Origin: Kribbella aluminosa
Lineage (GTDB): Bacteria > Actinomycetota > Actinomycetes > Propionibacteriales > Kribbellaceae
Direction of reading: 5' to 3'
Assembly (NCBI RefSeq): GCF_017876295.1
Contig: NZ_JAGINT010000001.1
Coordinates: 1,426,001 to 1,490,000 of the forward strand
Length of the DNA stretch: 64,000 nucleotides
The notes under the pieces: generated by a model
What the model saw: only the letters and a program-made list of their open reading frames with translations
Databases searched by the model: none
Told to the model about the DNA's origin: nothing
Program-made: the position numbers and the translations under genes
Shown: one piece after another, positions 8,396-16,456 of the stretch
Layout: each line of letters opens with the position of its first letter
Numbering within the stretch: position 1 is the stretch's first letter

Positions 8396-9085
8396 TCACT
8401 TCAGGCGTTTGGCGGCGGTGAGGAGGCCTTCGGAGGTGGGGAGGAGGGCGGAGACCAGGTTGTCGTCGTCGCGGACGGCGCGGATCAGGTCGCGGAGGGC
8501 CATCGTGTCGGGGTCGCGGTGGGCGGGGTCGGCGACCTTGCCTGCGGTGAGGATGCCGGCGAAGGCGACCGTGCCGCCGGGGCGGAGCAGCCGGAGGGCC
8601 TCGTGCAGGTACGCCGTGTTCTCGCGGCGGTCGGCGTCGCAGAACACCAGGTCGTAGTGGCCGTCGGTGAGCCGGGTGACGACGTCCAGGCCGGCGCCCG
8701 CGATCAGCCGGAACCGGTTCGACGCGACGCCGGCGTCCAGGAACGTCTTGCGCGCGAGCCGCTGGTTCTCCGCGTCGATGTCGACCGTGGTCAGGGTGCC
8801 GTCCGTGCGCATCCCACGGAGCAGTGCGAGTCCTGAGACGCCGGTCCCGGTGCCGATCTCGACGACTGCCTTCGCGCCCGCGCCGGCGGCCAGCAGACTC
8901 AGCGCGGCGGCCGTGCCGGGGCCGATCGGGGCGACACCGCTGTCCGCGGCGCTCGCCCGCGCACCGGTGACGACTTCGTCCTCACCGGTGTAGTCCTCGG
9001 CGTACGCCCAGGACGTCGGGTCGATGCCGGTGGCGATGGCGTCCTCCCAGTGGTCGGCTGCGTGATGTGCGGCTGCGGTACCCAT
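8396..9085 (-). CDS. SAM-dependent O-methyltransferase (methyltransferase family 3)
   Basis: Class I Rossmann methyltransferase of the catechol/caffeoyl-CoA O-methyltransferase type, 229 residues. The SAM-binding motif VVEIGTGTGVSGLALL is at about residues 70-85, with VDID for the ribose and FCDADRREN for the metal-site region. The substrate is unknown. ATG at 9085 is chosen; the frame stays open to 9148 but the extra residues look unrelated to the family. In mycobacteria a homologue (Rv1220c, from memory) lies next to sigE. Here it is separated from sigE by about 10 kb of inserted genes. Confidence 0.85.
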   Translation of the reverse strand: MGTAAAHHAADHWEDAIATGIDPTSWAYAEDYTGEDEVVTGARASAADSGVAPIGPGTAAALSLLAAGAGAKAVVEIGTGTGVSGLALLRGMRTDGTLTTVDIDAENQRLARKTFLDAGVASNRFRLIAGAGLDVVTRLTDGHYDLVFCDADRRENTAYLHEALRLLRPGGTVAFAGILTAGKVADPAHRDPDTMALRDLIRAVRDDDNLVSALLPTSEGLLTAAKRLK

Positions 9086-9233
9086 GCTGAACCGAAGCCT
9101 AGCGTCTGGCGGTGCGCTTTCCGTGCTGCACGCGCGGAGGTTGCGCACTCCTGCTCATAACAACCTTGCCCTGATCAGATATGATCGCTAGCACGAGACA
9201 TGACTCACCTGTTGAGGGAGGTGCGGAGTGGGG

Positions 9234-10016
9234 TCAGGCGCGGATGACGTCGATGCCGGCTTCCTTGAAGACGGTCAGCTGGATGTCGTCGGCCTGGGCG
9301 TCGGTGACGAGAGTGTCGATCTCGCTCAGCTCGCAGATCCGGGCGAAGGCGCGCTGCCCGAGCTTGGAGGAGTCGGCCACCACGCACACCTTCGCGGCCC
9401 GGCTGACGATCAGCTGGTTGATGTTCGCCTCGCCTTCGTGATGAGCGGTGGCGCCGGTCTCGTCGATCCCGTCGACGCCGATGAAGGCGATGTCCAGCGA
9501 CAGGTCGGACAGGATCCGGTGCGACAGCGGCCCGATCATCTCGTAGGACTGCGGCCGCGCGACGCCGCCGGTCAGCACCATCTTCACGTGCGGCCGGACG
9601 ATCAGCTCGTTGGCGATGTTCAGCGCGTTGGTGACCAGCGTGAAGGCCGGCTCCCCGTGCTCCGCGGACAGCTCCGGCCGGGTGGCCAGCGTCCGCGCCA
9701 CCTCGGAGATCGTGGTCCCGCCGTTCATCCCGATCACCATGCCGCGACGGACCAGCGTCGCCGCCGCCTGCGCGATCCGCTGCTTCTCGGACGCGAAACG
9801 CGCAGTCTTGTAGCGCAGCGGCAGGTCGTACGAGACCGCGTTGGCCACGGCGCCGCCGCGGGTCCGGGTGAGGAGCTGCTGCTTGCCGAGATGGTCCAGG
9901 TCACGCCTGATCGTGGCCGCGGACACGTGCAGTTGCTCGGCGAGCTCGTCGACGTCGATGGCGCCCTTCTCGGCGAGCGACTCGAGCAAGGTGTTGAGGC
10001 GTTCGTAACGCTTCAC
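9234..10016 (-). CDS. DeoR/GlpR-family transcriptional regulator
   Basis: Sugar-phosphate-sensing repressor, 260 residues. The N-terminal winged helix-turn-helix is clear (VDELAEQLHVSAATIRRDL, about residues 22-40) and the C-terminal DeoRC phosphosugar domain has MNGGTTISEVA and VADSSKLG. GTG at 10016 is taken as the start because AGGAGGAG sits 8 bases upstream; the frame runs on upstream without family similarity. It is divergent from the SIS-domain gene, so it probably controls that gene and itself through the TTCGA repeats at 10071-10098. Confidence 0.88.
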   Translation of the reverse strand: MKRYERLNTLLESLAEKGAIDVDELAEQLHVSAATIRRDLDHLGKQQLLTRTRGGAVANAVSYDLPLRYKTARFASEKQRIAQAAATLVRRGMVIGMNGGTTISEVARTLATRPELSAEHGEPAFTLVTNALNIANELIVRPHVKMVLTGGVARPQSYEMIGPLSHRILSDLSLDIAFIGVDGIDETGATAHHEGEANINQLIVSRAAKVCVVADSSKLGQRAFARICELSEIDTLVTDAQADDIQLTVFKEAGIDVIRA

Positions 10017-10070
10017 CCGGGGCTCCTCCTTCACACAATCGGTCAGCCGGGTGGCGGCTGGTTGGCACCA

Positions 10071-10098
10071 TTCGATCACGTTCGAGCAGTTTCGACCA
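10071..10098. promoter_or_regulatory. Three TTCGA direct repeats with exact 10-bp period (candidate DeoR operator)
   Basis: TTCGA occurs at 10071, 10081 and 10091 in the 101-bp divergent region. DeoR-family repressors commonly bind short direct repeats spaced about one helical turn apart, so this is the best operator candidate for the adjacent regulator. Confidence 0.5.
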
Positions 10099-10117
10099 TG
10101 AGAAGTGCGGAGACGAC

Positions 10118-10999
10118 ATGACCCAGACGCCTTTTGTGAGCACTGAGATCGCCACTCAGCCCGACCTCTGGCGACAGGTCTCGGAGGGTTTCGCGCAGTA
10201 CGGCGGTGCACTTCCGAAGGCCGGCCAGCGGGTCGCCGCGGTCGGCTGCGGTACGTCGTGGTTCATGGCGATGGCGTACGCCGCGCTCCGCGAGGACCTC
10301 GGCCAGGGGGAGACCGACGCGTTCGCCGGCTCGGAGTTCCCGGCCGGGCGGACGTACGACGCGATCGTGGTGATCAGCCGCTCCGGCACCACCACCGAGG
10401 TACTGGAGCTGATCCGGGACACCGACCTGCCGACCGTGGCGATCACCGCGACCCCGGACTCGCCGATCTTCGAGCTGGCCGACGAGACGATCCTGCTGGA
10501 GTTCGCCGACGAGCAGTCGGTGGTCCAGACCCGGTTCGCGACCACGACGCTGGCGCTGCTGCGTGCGTCGCTCGGCGAGGACCTGTCGAAGGCCGCCGCG
10601 GACGCTCAGACCGCGTTGACCGTCGACGTCGACGACCTCGCGAAGCTCGAGCAGGTCACGTACGTCGGTACGCGCTGGACCGTCGGACTTGCACACGAGG
10701 CAGCGCTGAAGCAGCGGGAGGCCGCGTCGGCGTGGACCGAGGCGTACCCGGCGATGGACTACCGGCACGGCCCGATCGCGATCGCGCAGGCAGGTCGCGG
10801 CGTCTGGATCTTCGGTGACGCCCCGGCCGGCCTGATCGAGGACGTCCAGGCCACCGGCGCGACGATCGTCCAGCACGCCGACCTGGACCCGATGGCATCC
10901 CTCGTCGTCGCCCAGCGGGTCGCCGTCGCCAAGTCCCTCGCCCTGGGCCTGAACCCGGACCAGCCCCGCAGCCTCACCCGCTCGGTCATCCTCGACTGA
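10118..10999 (+). CDS. SIS-domain phosphosugar isomerase/deaminase (GlmS C-terminal/AgaS-like)
   Basis: Protein of 293 residues with two SIS domains. The first holds VGCGTSWFMAMA and VISRSGTTTEVLE, the phosphosugar-binding loops; the second starts at VTYVGTRWTVGLAHEAALKQ and contains the YRHGP segment found in GlmS isomerase domains. There is no glutaminase domain. This suits isomerisation or deamination of an amino-sugar phosphate (galactosamine- or glucosamine-6-phosphate type), but the substrate is not determined. It is divergent from the DeoR regulator and followed by a large dyad repeat. Confidence 0.85.
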   Translation: MTQTPFVSTEIATQPDLWRQVSEGFAQYGGALPKAGQRVAAVGCGTSWFMAMAYAALREDLGQGETDAFAGSEFPAGRTYDAIVVISRSGTTTEVLELIRDTDLPTVAITATPDSPIFELADETILLEFADEQSVVQTRFATTTLALLRASLGEDLSKAAADAQTALTVDVDDLAKLEQVTYVGTRWTVGLAHEAALKQREAASAWTEAYPAMDYRHGPIAIAQAGRGVWIFGDAPAGLIEDVQATGATIVQHADLDPMASLVVAQRVAVAKSLALGLNPDQPRSLTRSVILD

Positions 11000-11006
11000 A
11001 GCTCGA

Positions 11007-11096
11007 CCGTTTGAGTGGTTAACCATCGGCCGTGCCCGTTCGCCTCCTGCATGCCGGGGGTGATGGGCCAACCTCCGTGGTTAACCCCTCAAACGG
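11007..11096. repeat. ~90-bp dyad repeat, copy A (GTTAACC-armed)
   Basis: Outer arms CCGTTTGAGTGGTTAACC (11007-11024) and the complement of 11079-11096 match 17/18. Inside is a second, weaker stem around a central GCATGC. The same architecture recurs at 38902-38990 with closely matching outer arms but changed inner stem. This copy lies 8 bases after the SIS gene stop. The rest of the 387-bp gap (11000-11386) holds LacI-type operators from 11287; 11097-11286 shows nothing recognisable. Confidence 0.8.
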
Positions 11097-11286
11097 GCCA
11101 AGGGGCGGGCAGGCGGCCGAGGAGGTGGCGGGCAGGAGGCCGGTGCCCGCGAGGATCAGAGCGCGACCGCTGCCGACCGCCCGGACCTGGTCACGCCGCC
11201 GCCCGACGTCAGGGCCACGCCGCTCCACTTGCCTGACTGCCCGGCACCTCTTTCCACCGCTTCGGGTGGACCGATACCAACTTGTT

Positions 11287-11334
11287 GCGAAAGCAGTTTC
11301 GCTTGAGGTCTGGTATTTGCGAAAGCGCTTGCGC
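11287..11334. promoter_or_regulatory. Paired LacI-type operators upstream of the sugar-binding protein gene
   Basis: Site 1 GCGAAAGCAGTTTCGC (11287-11302) and site 2 GCGAAAGCGCTTGCGC (11319-11334) share the half-site GCGAAA. Their centres are 32 bp apart, close to three helical turns. The same half-sites occur in the lacI/hydrolase divergent promoter at 16420-16435, pointing to the LacI protein encoded at 15358-16356. Confidence 0.7.
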
Positions 11335-11386
11335 TACCGTGCGGAACGGTCGGCCTGCCGACCGACATCCCCGCAGAGGAGTTCCG

Positions 11387-12760
11387 ATGAACAGGTTTGC
11401 AATCCGTTGTGCTGCAGGGCTTTCCGTGCCGTTCCTGCTCGTGGCCTGCTCGAGTGCACCGTCCGCGGGCGGTGGTTCCGGTACCGGAACAAGCCCAGGC
11501 GGACAGGTCACGATCACGGTCGGTGACCGGCCGCCGAGTTCCGATCCGGAGAACCGCAAGCAGTTCGACCAGAAGGTGGCCGACTTCGAGACGGCCAACC
11601 CGGACATCAAGCTGAAGCCGGTGGAGACCATCTGGGACGCGACCACGTTCCAGGCGCAGGCGGCCGGCGGGCAGCTCCCCGACGTACTGAACGTGCCGTT
11701 CACCGAGCCGCAGGGCATGATCGCCCGCAAGCAGGTCGCCGACCTGACCAAGGTGCTCAAGGACGACGGCCTGCTGGACCAGCTGAACCCGAACGTGCTG
11801 AAGATCGCCCAGGACCGGTCCGGCAACGTGTTCGCGGTCCCGACCGCCGCCTACTCGGTCGGCCTGGTCTACAACCGGGACCTGTTCACCAAGGCGGGGC
11901 TGGACCCGAACAAGCCGCCGGCCACCTGGGACGAGGTCCGCGCGGACGCCAAGCAGATCGCGCAGAAGACCGGCCAGGCCGGCTACGCGCAGATGACCAC
12001 GAAGAACACCGGCGGCTGGATGTTCACCACCCAGACGTACGCGTTCGGCGGGTCGATCGAGAACCCGGACGGTAGCAAGGCGGCGTTCGACGACGCGCCG
12101 TCGAAGGCCGCGCTGCAGGCGTTGCACGACATGAAGTGGGTGGACAAGTCGATGGGCCAGGCGGTGCTGTACGACATCGACGGCATCTCCAAGGCGTTCG
12201 CGGCCGGCAAGATCGGGATGTACATGTCCGCTCCGGACGCGTACCACACGCTGGTCGACATCAACGGCCTGAAGGCGTCCGCGCTCGGCATCGGCCCGAT
12301 GCCGCAGCAGGGCGGCGACCACGGCACCCTGACCGGTGGCAGCGTGCAGATCGTCAGCCCGAGTGCCACCGACGCCGAGAAGGCGGCGGCGATCAAGTGG
12401 ATCAGGTTCAACTACCTGAACAGGTACGTCGACGAGACCGCCGCGGTGAAGAGCGCCAAGAACGGCGTGGCGGCGAAGTTGCCGGTCGGCGTACCCGGGC
12501 TGCCGGTGGTCGCGGCCGGCCAGTACTCGAAGTACCAGTCCTGGATCAAGCCGTACGTCAACGTGCCGCTGGAGAACTTCGCTCCGTACACGAAGGTGGC
12601 GGCCGACCAGAAGATCATCCCTGAGCCGCCGGTGAAGGCTCAGGAGGTGTACGCCGCGCTCGACCCGGTCGTGCAGACCGTGCTGGGCAACGAGAAGGCC
12701 GACATCGCCTCGCTGCTCACCAAGGCCGCGGGCACCGTGGACGCGAAGCTCGGGCGCTGA
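11387..12760 (+). CDS. Sugar ABC transporter substrate-binding lipoprotein (family 1)
   Basis: Extracellular sugar-binding lipoprotein of 457 residues. The signal peptide ends in the lipobox LVAC with Cys at about residue 20, followed by a Ser/Gly-rich linker. VPTAAYSVGLVYNRDLF and the overall layout are typical of the carbohydrate uptake family. ATG at 11387 follows AGAGGAG (11375-11381); the frame extends upstream to 11282 but those codons cover the operator region. It starts an operon with two permeases and an epimerase. No ATPase gene is present, so a shared MsiK-type ATPase is inferred. Confidence 0.93.
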   Translation: MNRFAIRCAAGLSVPFLLVACSSAPSAGGGSGTGTSPGGQVTITVGDRPPSSDPENRKQFDQKVADFETANPDIKLKPVETIWDATTFQAQAAGGQLPDVLNVPFTEPQGMIARKQVADLTKVLKDDGLLDQLNPNVLKIAQDRSGNVFAVPTAAYSVGLVYNRDLFTKAGLDPNKPPATWDEVRADAKQIAQKTGQAGYAQMTTKNTGGWMFTTQTYAFGGSIENPDGSKAAFDDAPSKAALQALHDMKWVDKSMGQAVLYDIDGISKAFAAGKIGMYMSAPDAYHTLVDINGLKASALGIGPMPQQGGDHGTLTGGSVQIVSPSATDAEKAAAIKWIRFNYLNRYVDETAAVKSAKNGVAAKLPVGVPGLPVVAAGQYSKYQSWIKPYVNVPLENFAPYTKVAADQKIIPEPPVKAQEVYAALDPVVQTVLGNEKADIASLLTKAAGTVDAKLGR

Positions 12761-12761
12761 G

Positions 12762-13637
12762 TTGCTCCGCCGTCTGCGCAACGGAGTACCGGCAGTGCTG
12801 TTCGCGCTGCCGGTACTCCTGGTCTTCCTGGTGTTCTCGTGGGGCCCGATCGTCAAGGGCCTCGTGATGAGCCTGCAGCAGACCAACCTGGTCGATCCGG
12901 TCAAGTGGGTCGGGCTGGAGAACTTCCGGTACGTGCTGACCGACCCTGGAGTCGGTCAGGCGTCGCTGAACACGCTCTGGTTCACCTTGCTGGCTTTGCT
13001 GTTCGGCTTCCCGGTGCCGGTGCTGCTGGCGATGTTCTTGTCCGAGCTGCGCGGTAGGTCGTGGCTTTACACCACGCTGGCCTATCTGCCGGTCATCACG
13101 CCGCCTGTGGTCGCCATCCTGCTCTGGCGGTTCTTCTACGACCCGTCGCCCACCGGCATGTTCAACAGCATCCTCGGCACCGTCGGGCTGGGACCGTACC
13201 TGTGGCTGGACAGTCCGTCGTCAGCGATGCCGTCGATCGTGCTGGAAGCCACCTGGGCCGGTGCGGGCAACGCAGTGATCATCTACCTGGCCGCACTGAC
13301 GTCCGTACGCGCTGACCTCTACGAGGCGGCCGAGCTGGACGGTGCCGGAGTCGTACGCCGGGTGTGGCACGTCATGCTGCCGCACCTACGGGGAGTACTG
13401 CTGCTGATGCTCCTGCTTCAGGTGATCGGGACGATGCAGCTGTTCACCGAGCCACTGCTCTTCACCGGTGGCGGACCACAGGGGTCGACGATGACGATTC
13501 TGTTGCTCATCTACAACTACGCCTTCGTCAATGGGGACTACGGCGCAGCCACTGCGTTGAGCGTCCTCCTGGCACTGGTACTCGCAGTACTGTCGGCTGT
13601 CTTCCAGCTGGCGACACGTGGTTGGAGTACCGAGTGA
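12762..13637 (+). CDS. Sugar ABC transporter permease, MalF/UgpA type
   Basis: Inner-membrane permease of 291 residues with about six membrane helices. The cytoplasmic EAA loop that contacts the ATPase is clear: YEAAELDGAGVVRRVWHVML (about residues 187-206). The TTG start lies one base after the binding-protein stop. The C-terminal end overlaps the GTG of the next permease by 4 bases. The transported sugar cannot be read from the permease. Confidence 0.92.
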   Translation: MLRRLRNGVPAVLFALPVLLVFLVFSWGPIVKGLVMSLQQTNLVDPVKWVGLENFRYVLTDPGVGQASLNTLWFTLLALLFGFPVPVLLAMFLSELRGRSWLYTTLAYLPVITPPVVAILLWRFFYDPSPTGMFNSILGTVGLGPYLWLDSPSSAMPSIVLEATWAGAGNAVIIYLAALTSVRADLYEAAELDGAGVVRRVWHVMLPHLRGVLLLMLLLQVIGTMQLFTEPLLFTGGGPQGSTMTILLLIYNYAFVNGDYGAATALSVLLALVLAVLSAVFQLATRGWSTE

Positions 13638-14518
13638 GTGCGGAGCGCAGTGCGCTGTCCGACGCGGACCGGAAGCTCTCACGAGTACGGGTGCCGTTCG
13701 TCATCGGACAGGTCGTCGTACTGATCGGGCTGCTCGTTGCTGGTCTGGGGCCGATGCTGTGGTTGCTCAAGGCAGCTATCTCGCCGACCCAGGACAGCAT
13801 CCGCTCACCGCTCGGATGGTTCCCGTCCGGGCGCGTGGAGTGGCAGAACCTCGGCACCGCGTGGCAACAGGGCCACATCGGCTACTACCTCGGCAACACC
13901 GCCTACATCGCAGCAGGTACGGCGGCTGTGTCGCTGATCGTCTGTACGACGGCCGGCTACGTGCTGAGCGTGCTACGACCGCGCTGGGGCGTGCTGCTGT
14001 CCGCCGCGATCCTGGCCACGCTGTTCGTCCCGCACATCGTCTCGCTCGTCCCGCTGTACCTGACCGTGCTGAAGCTGCCTCTGGTGCACACCAACCTCAC
14101 CAACACGTTCTGGGCGGTCTGGCTGCCACCTGCGGCCAGTGCGTTCAACGTACTGATCGTGAAGCGGTTCTTCGACAGCATCCCTCGTGAGTACTTCGAA
14201 GCGGCGCGCATCGACGGTGCGGGGTCGCTCCGGGTGTTCACGTCGATCGTGCTCCCGCTGTCGCGGCCGATCCTCGGTGTGGTCGTGCTGCTCAGCATCA
14301 TCTCTTCGTGGAAGGACTACCTGTGGCCCCTGCTGGTGCTGACGAATCCGGATCTGCAGCCGGTCTCGGTCGCGTTGCCCAAGATCGCCAAGGTGACGGA
14401 GCTCAACATCCAGTTGGCGGGGCTGTTCCTGGCGCTGCTGATCCCGGTGTTGCTGTTCCTGGTCTTCCAGCGGGCCTTCCTGCGCGGCGTGGGTCTGTCG
14501 GGCGGAATCAAGGCGTGA
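13634..14518 (+). CDS. Sugar ABC transporter permease, MalG/UgpE type
   Basis: Second permease subunit, 294 residues, with six predicted membrane helices and the EAA motif YFEAARIDGAGSLRVFTSIV (about residues 183-202). GTG at 13634 overlaps the stop of the first permease. An open frame extends back to 13364, but that part is the out-of-frame shadow of the upstream permease. The stop overlaps the GTG start of the epimerase gene by 4 bases. Confidence 0.92.
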   Translation: MSAERSALSDADRKLSRVRVPFVIGQVVVLIGLLVAGLGPMLWLLKAAISPTQDSIRSPLGWFPSGRVEWQNLGTAWQQGHIGYYLGNTAYIAAGTAAVSLIVCTTAGYVLSVLRPRWGVLLSAAILATLFVPHIVSLVPLYLTVLKLPLVHTNLTNTFWAVWLPPAASAFNVLIVKRFFDSIPREYFEAARIDGAGSLRVFTSIVLPLSRPILGVVVLLSIISSWKDYLWPLLVLTNPDLQPVSVALPKIAKVTELNIQLAGLFLALLIPVLLFLVFQRAFLRGVGLSGGIKA

Positions 14519-15385
14519 AACGAGTTCTTGTCACCGGTGCTGACGGCTCGATCGGCCGTGCCGCGGTCATCGGTCTGCAGCAGGGCCGGGTACGACGTGA
14601 CCGGCCTGTCGCTGCGCTACGACCACACCAGTACGGCAGACCGCCCACTGGTCGGTGATGCGCGGTCAGCGACGGACGTGGCCGCTGCACTCGACGGTGT
14701 GGACGCAGTACTGCACCTGGCGGCCATTCCGCACCCCAGCCTCGGTACGCCGGAGGAGGTGTTCGAGAACAACGTGGCCGCGACGTTCAACGTGCTGGCG
14801 CAGGCGGGGCAGCTGGAGGTACGGCGGGCCGTGATAGCGAGCAGCATCAACGCGTTCGGCGTACCGATGAACGTGAACGACGTGACCCCGGCGTACTACC
14901 CGCTGGACGAGGACGTGGAGGCTGACATCGCCGACGCGTACTCCTTGTCCAAAAGCGTCGACGAACAGAGTGCACGGATGGCCTGGCGGCGTTGGGGGAC
15001 CGACGTCATCGCACTGCGGTTCCCACTGGTCAAGAGCCGCGAGGAGCTGCTCAAGTTCGCGGCCATGGCCGAGCGGGACCCGTCCATGATGGCCCGGGAG
15101 GGCTGGGCGTACCTGGACCTGCGCGACGGCGTACGGGCGATTGTCGCCGCGCTGGAGTCACCTGCGGCCGGGGCGCACGTCGTAGGGCTGGCGGCTGACG
15201 ACATCCTCGTCGACCGGCCTACCGACGAGCTCCTGCGCGAGTACGCCCCCGCGGTCCCGCTGCGGCGACCTGTGCAGGGACGCGCCTCACTGGTCGACAC
15301 CACGAGGGCGCAGGAGTTGCTCGGCTTCCGCCCGCAGTACTCGATCCACCAGGAAGATCAGACGGTGTCCGCGACGACCACGTGA
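14515..15385 (+). pseudogene. NAD-dependent epimerase/dehydratase (extended SDR) with an apparent +1 frameshift
   Basis: GTG at 14515, inside the upstream stop, begins MKRVLVTGADGSIGRAAVIG, a textbook Rossmann NAD-binding start. The rest of the family (AGYDVTGLSLRYDH, VDAVLHLAAIPHP, the YSLSK catalytic Tyr/Lys pair) continues in the next frame. The shift falls in a GGG run at 14583-14585; removing one G joins the two parts as QQAGYDV. So this is either a sequencing error or a real inactivating mutation. An ATG at 14528 in the second frame would give a protein lacking the glycine motif and is unlikely to be the real start. Likely role: oxidation or epimerisation of the imported sugar. The 3' end overlaps the convergent lacI by 28 bp. 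Confidence 0.75.
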
Positions 15386-16356
15386 GGTTCGACGTACTGG
15401 ACACCAGGCTCGAGGTCGCCTTCGAGCAGCCGGTTGGCGACCCGGCGGCCGATCTCCTCGAGACCCACGTCGATCGTGGTCAGGTGCCGGGTGCCGCGCT
15501 GGTCGTGCATCAGGCTCTCCCAGTTGTCGACGCCGATCAGCGCGACGTCACCGGGCACCTGCCGGCCGCTGGCCCGGATGACCCGTTCGACACCGCGGCC
15601 GATCGCGTCGCTGCCGCAGAAGATCGCGTCGACGTCGGGGACCTCGGCCAGCAGCTCGGCCGCCGCCTGCTCACCCCACTCCTCCCGCCAGCGCCCGAAG
15701 CGGACCGGTGCCGCCCACTCGAGTCCGGCGTCGGCGAGCAGCTGCCCGGCGCCTTCGGCCCGGCGTTGCGCGGCCATGTCGTGCGGCTCCGCGGTGAGGT
15801 GCGCGATCCGGCGCCGGCCGCCGGCCAGCAGATGGCTGATCGCGAGCCGCCCGATCGCGAAGTCGTCGGCGGTGATCGTGGTGTCCTGCGGATCCTCGGG
15901 GACCGTGAACGCGTTGATCACCGGGACGTCGAACCGGCTGGTGAGCGACGGGGTACGGAACGACGTACTGGTACCGATCACGATCACGCCGTCGATCCGG
16001 CGGGCGCGCAGCTGCAGGATGCTCTCGGTGACGTCGTGCTGCTCGTCCATGCGGGCGTCGTACAGCAGGATGGCCTGCTCCTTCGCGCCGAGCTCGGTGG
16101 CGGCGGTGGCCAGCACCACGCGGGTGAACGGGTTCGACGCGCGGTGCGTGAGCACGCCGATGGTCTGGCTGCGGCCGCGGGCGAACGATCGGGCCAGGGC
16201 GTTGTGCCGGAAGCCGAGCCGGTTCGCGGTCAGCCGGACGTGTTCCCGGGTGGCCTCGGAGATCCGGTCGGTGCCGTTCAGCGCCTTGGACGCCGTCGAC
16301 AGCGAGACACCGGCCGCGGCGGCGACATCGGACAGCGTGATCACCTGGTCGGCCAT
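15358..16356 (-). CDS. LacI-family transcriptional regulator
   Basis: Repressor of 332 residues: N-terminal LacI helix-turn-helix (ITLSDVAAAAGVSLSTASKA, residues 6-25) with hinge helix, then a periplasmic-binding-protein-like sensor domain. ATG at 16356 gives the usual length; the upstream extension to 16494 covers the operator and is not family-like. It is divergent from the secreted hydrolase and convergent with the epimerase. Operators of matching type stand in its own promoter (16420-16435) and before the importer (11287-11334), so autoregulation and control of uptake plus hydrolysis are inferred. Confidence 0.92.
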   Translation of the reverse strand: MADQVITLSDVAAAAGVSLSTASKALNGTDRISEATREHVRLTANRLGFRHNALARSFARGRSQTIGVLTHRASNPFTRVVLATAATELGAKEQAILLYDARMDEQHDVTESILQLRARRIDGVIVIGTSTSFRTPSLTSRFDVPVINAFTVPEDPQDTTITADDFAIGRLAISHLLAGGRRRIAHLTAEPHDMAAQRRAEGAGQLLADAGLEWAAPVRFGRWREEWGEQAAAELLAEVPDVDAIFCGSDAIGRGVERVIRASGRQVPGDVALIGVDNWESLMHDQRGTRHLTTIDVGLEEIGRRVANRLLEGDLEPGVQYVEPHVVVADTV

Positions 16357-16419
16357 TTCCCCATCGTAGTCAGCTCCGAGCCGTTGACACGGGGCGCACC
16401 GGGCATCAGGGTGTGATTT

Positions 16420-16435
16420 GCGAAACCGCTTTCGC
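16420..16435. promoter_or_regulatory. LacI-type operator in the lacI/hydrolase divergent promoter
   Basis: GCGAAACCGCTTTCGC has perfect 6-bp arms (GCGAAA/TTTCGC). It lies 64 bp from the lacI start and 22 bp from the hydrolase start. Same half-sites as 11287-11334. Confidence 0.7.
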
Positions 16436-16456
16436 TTCCCCTGAGAGGAGAACTCG

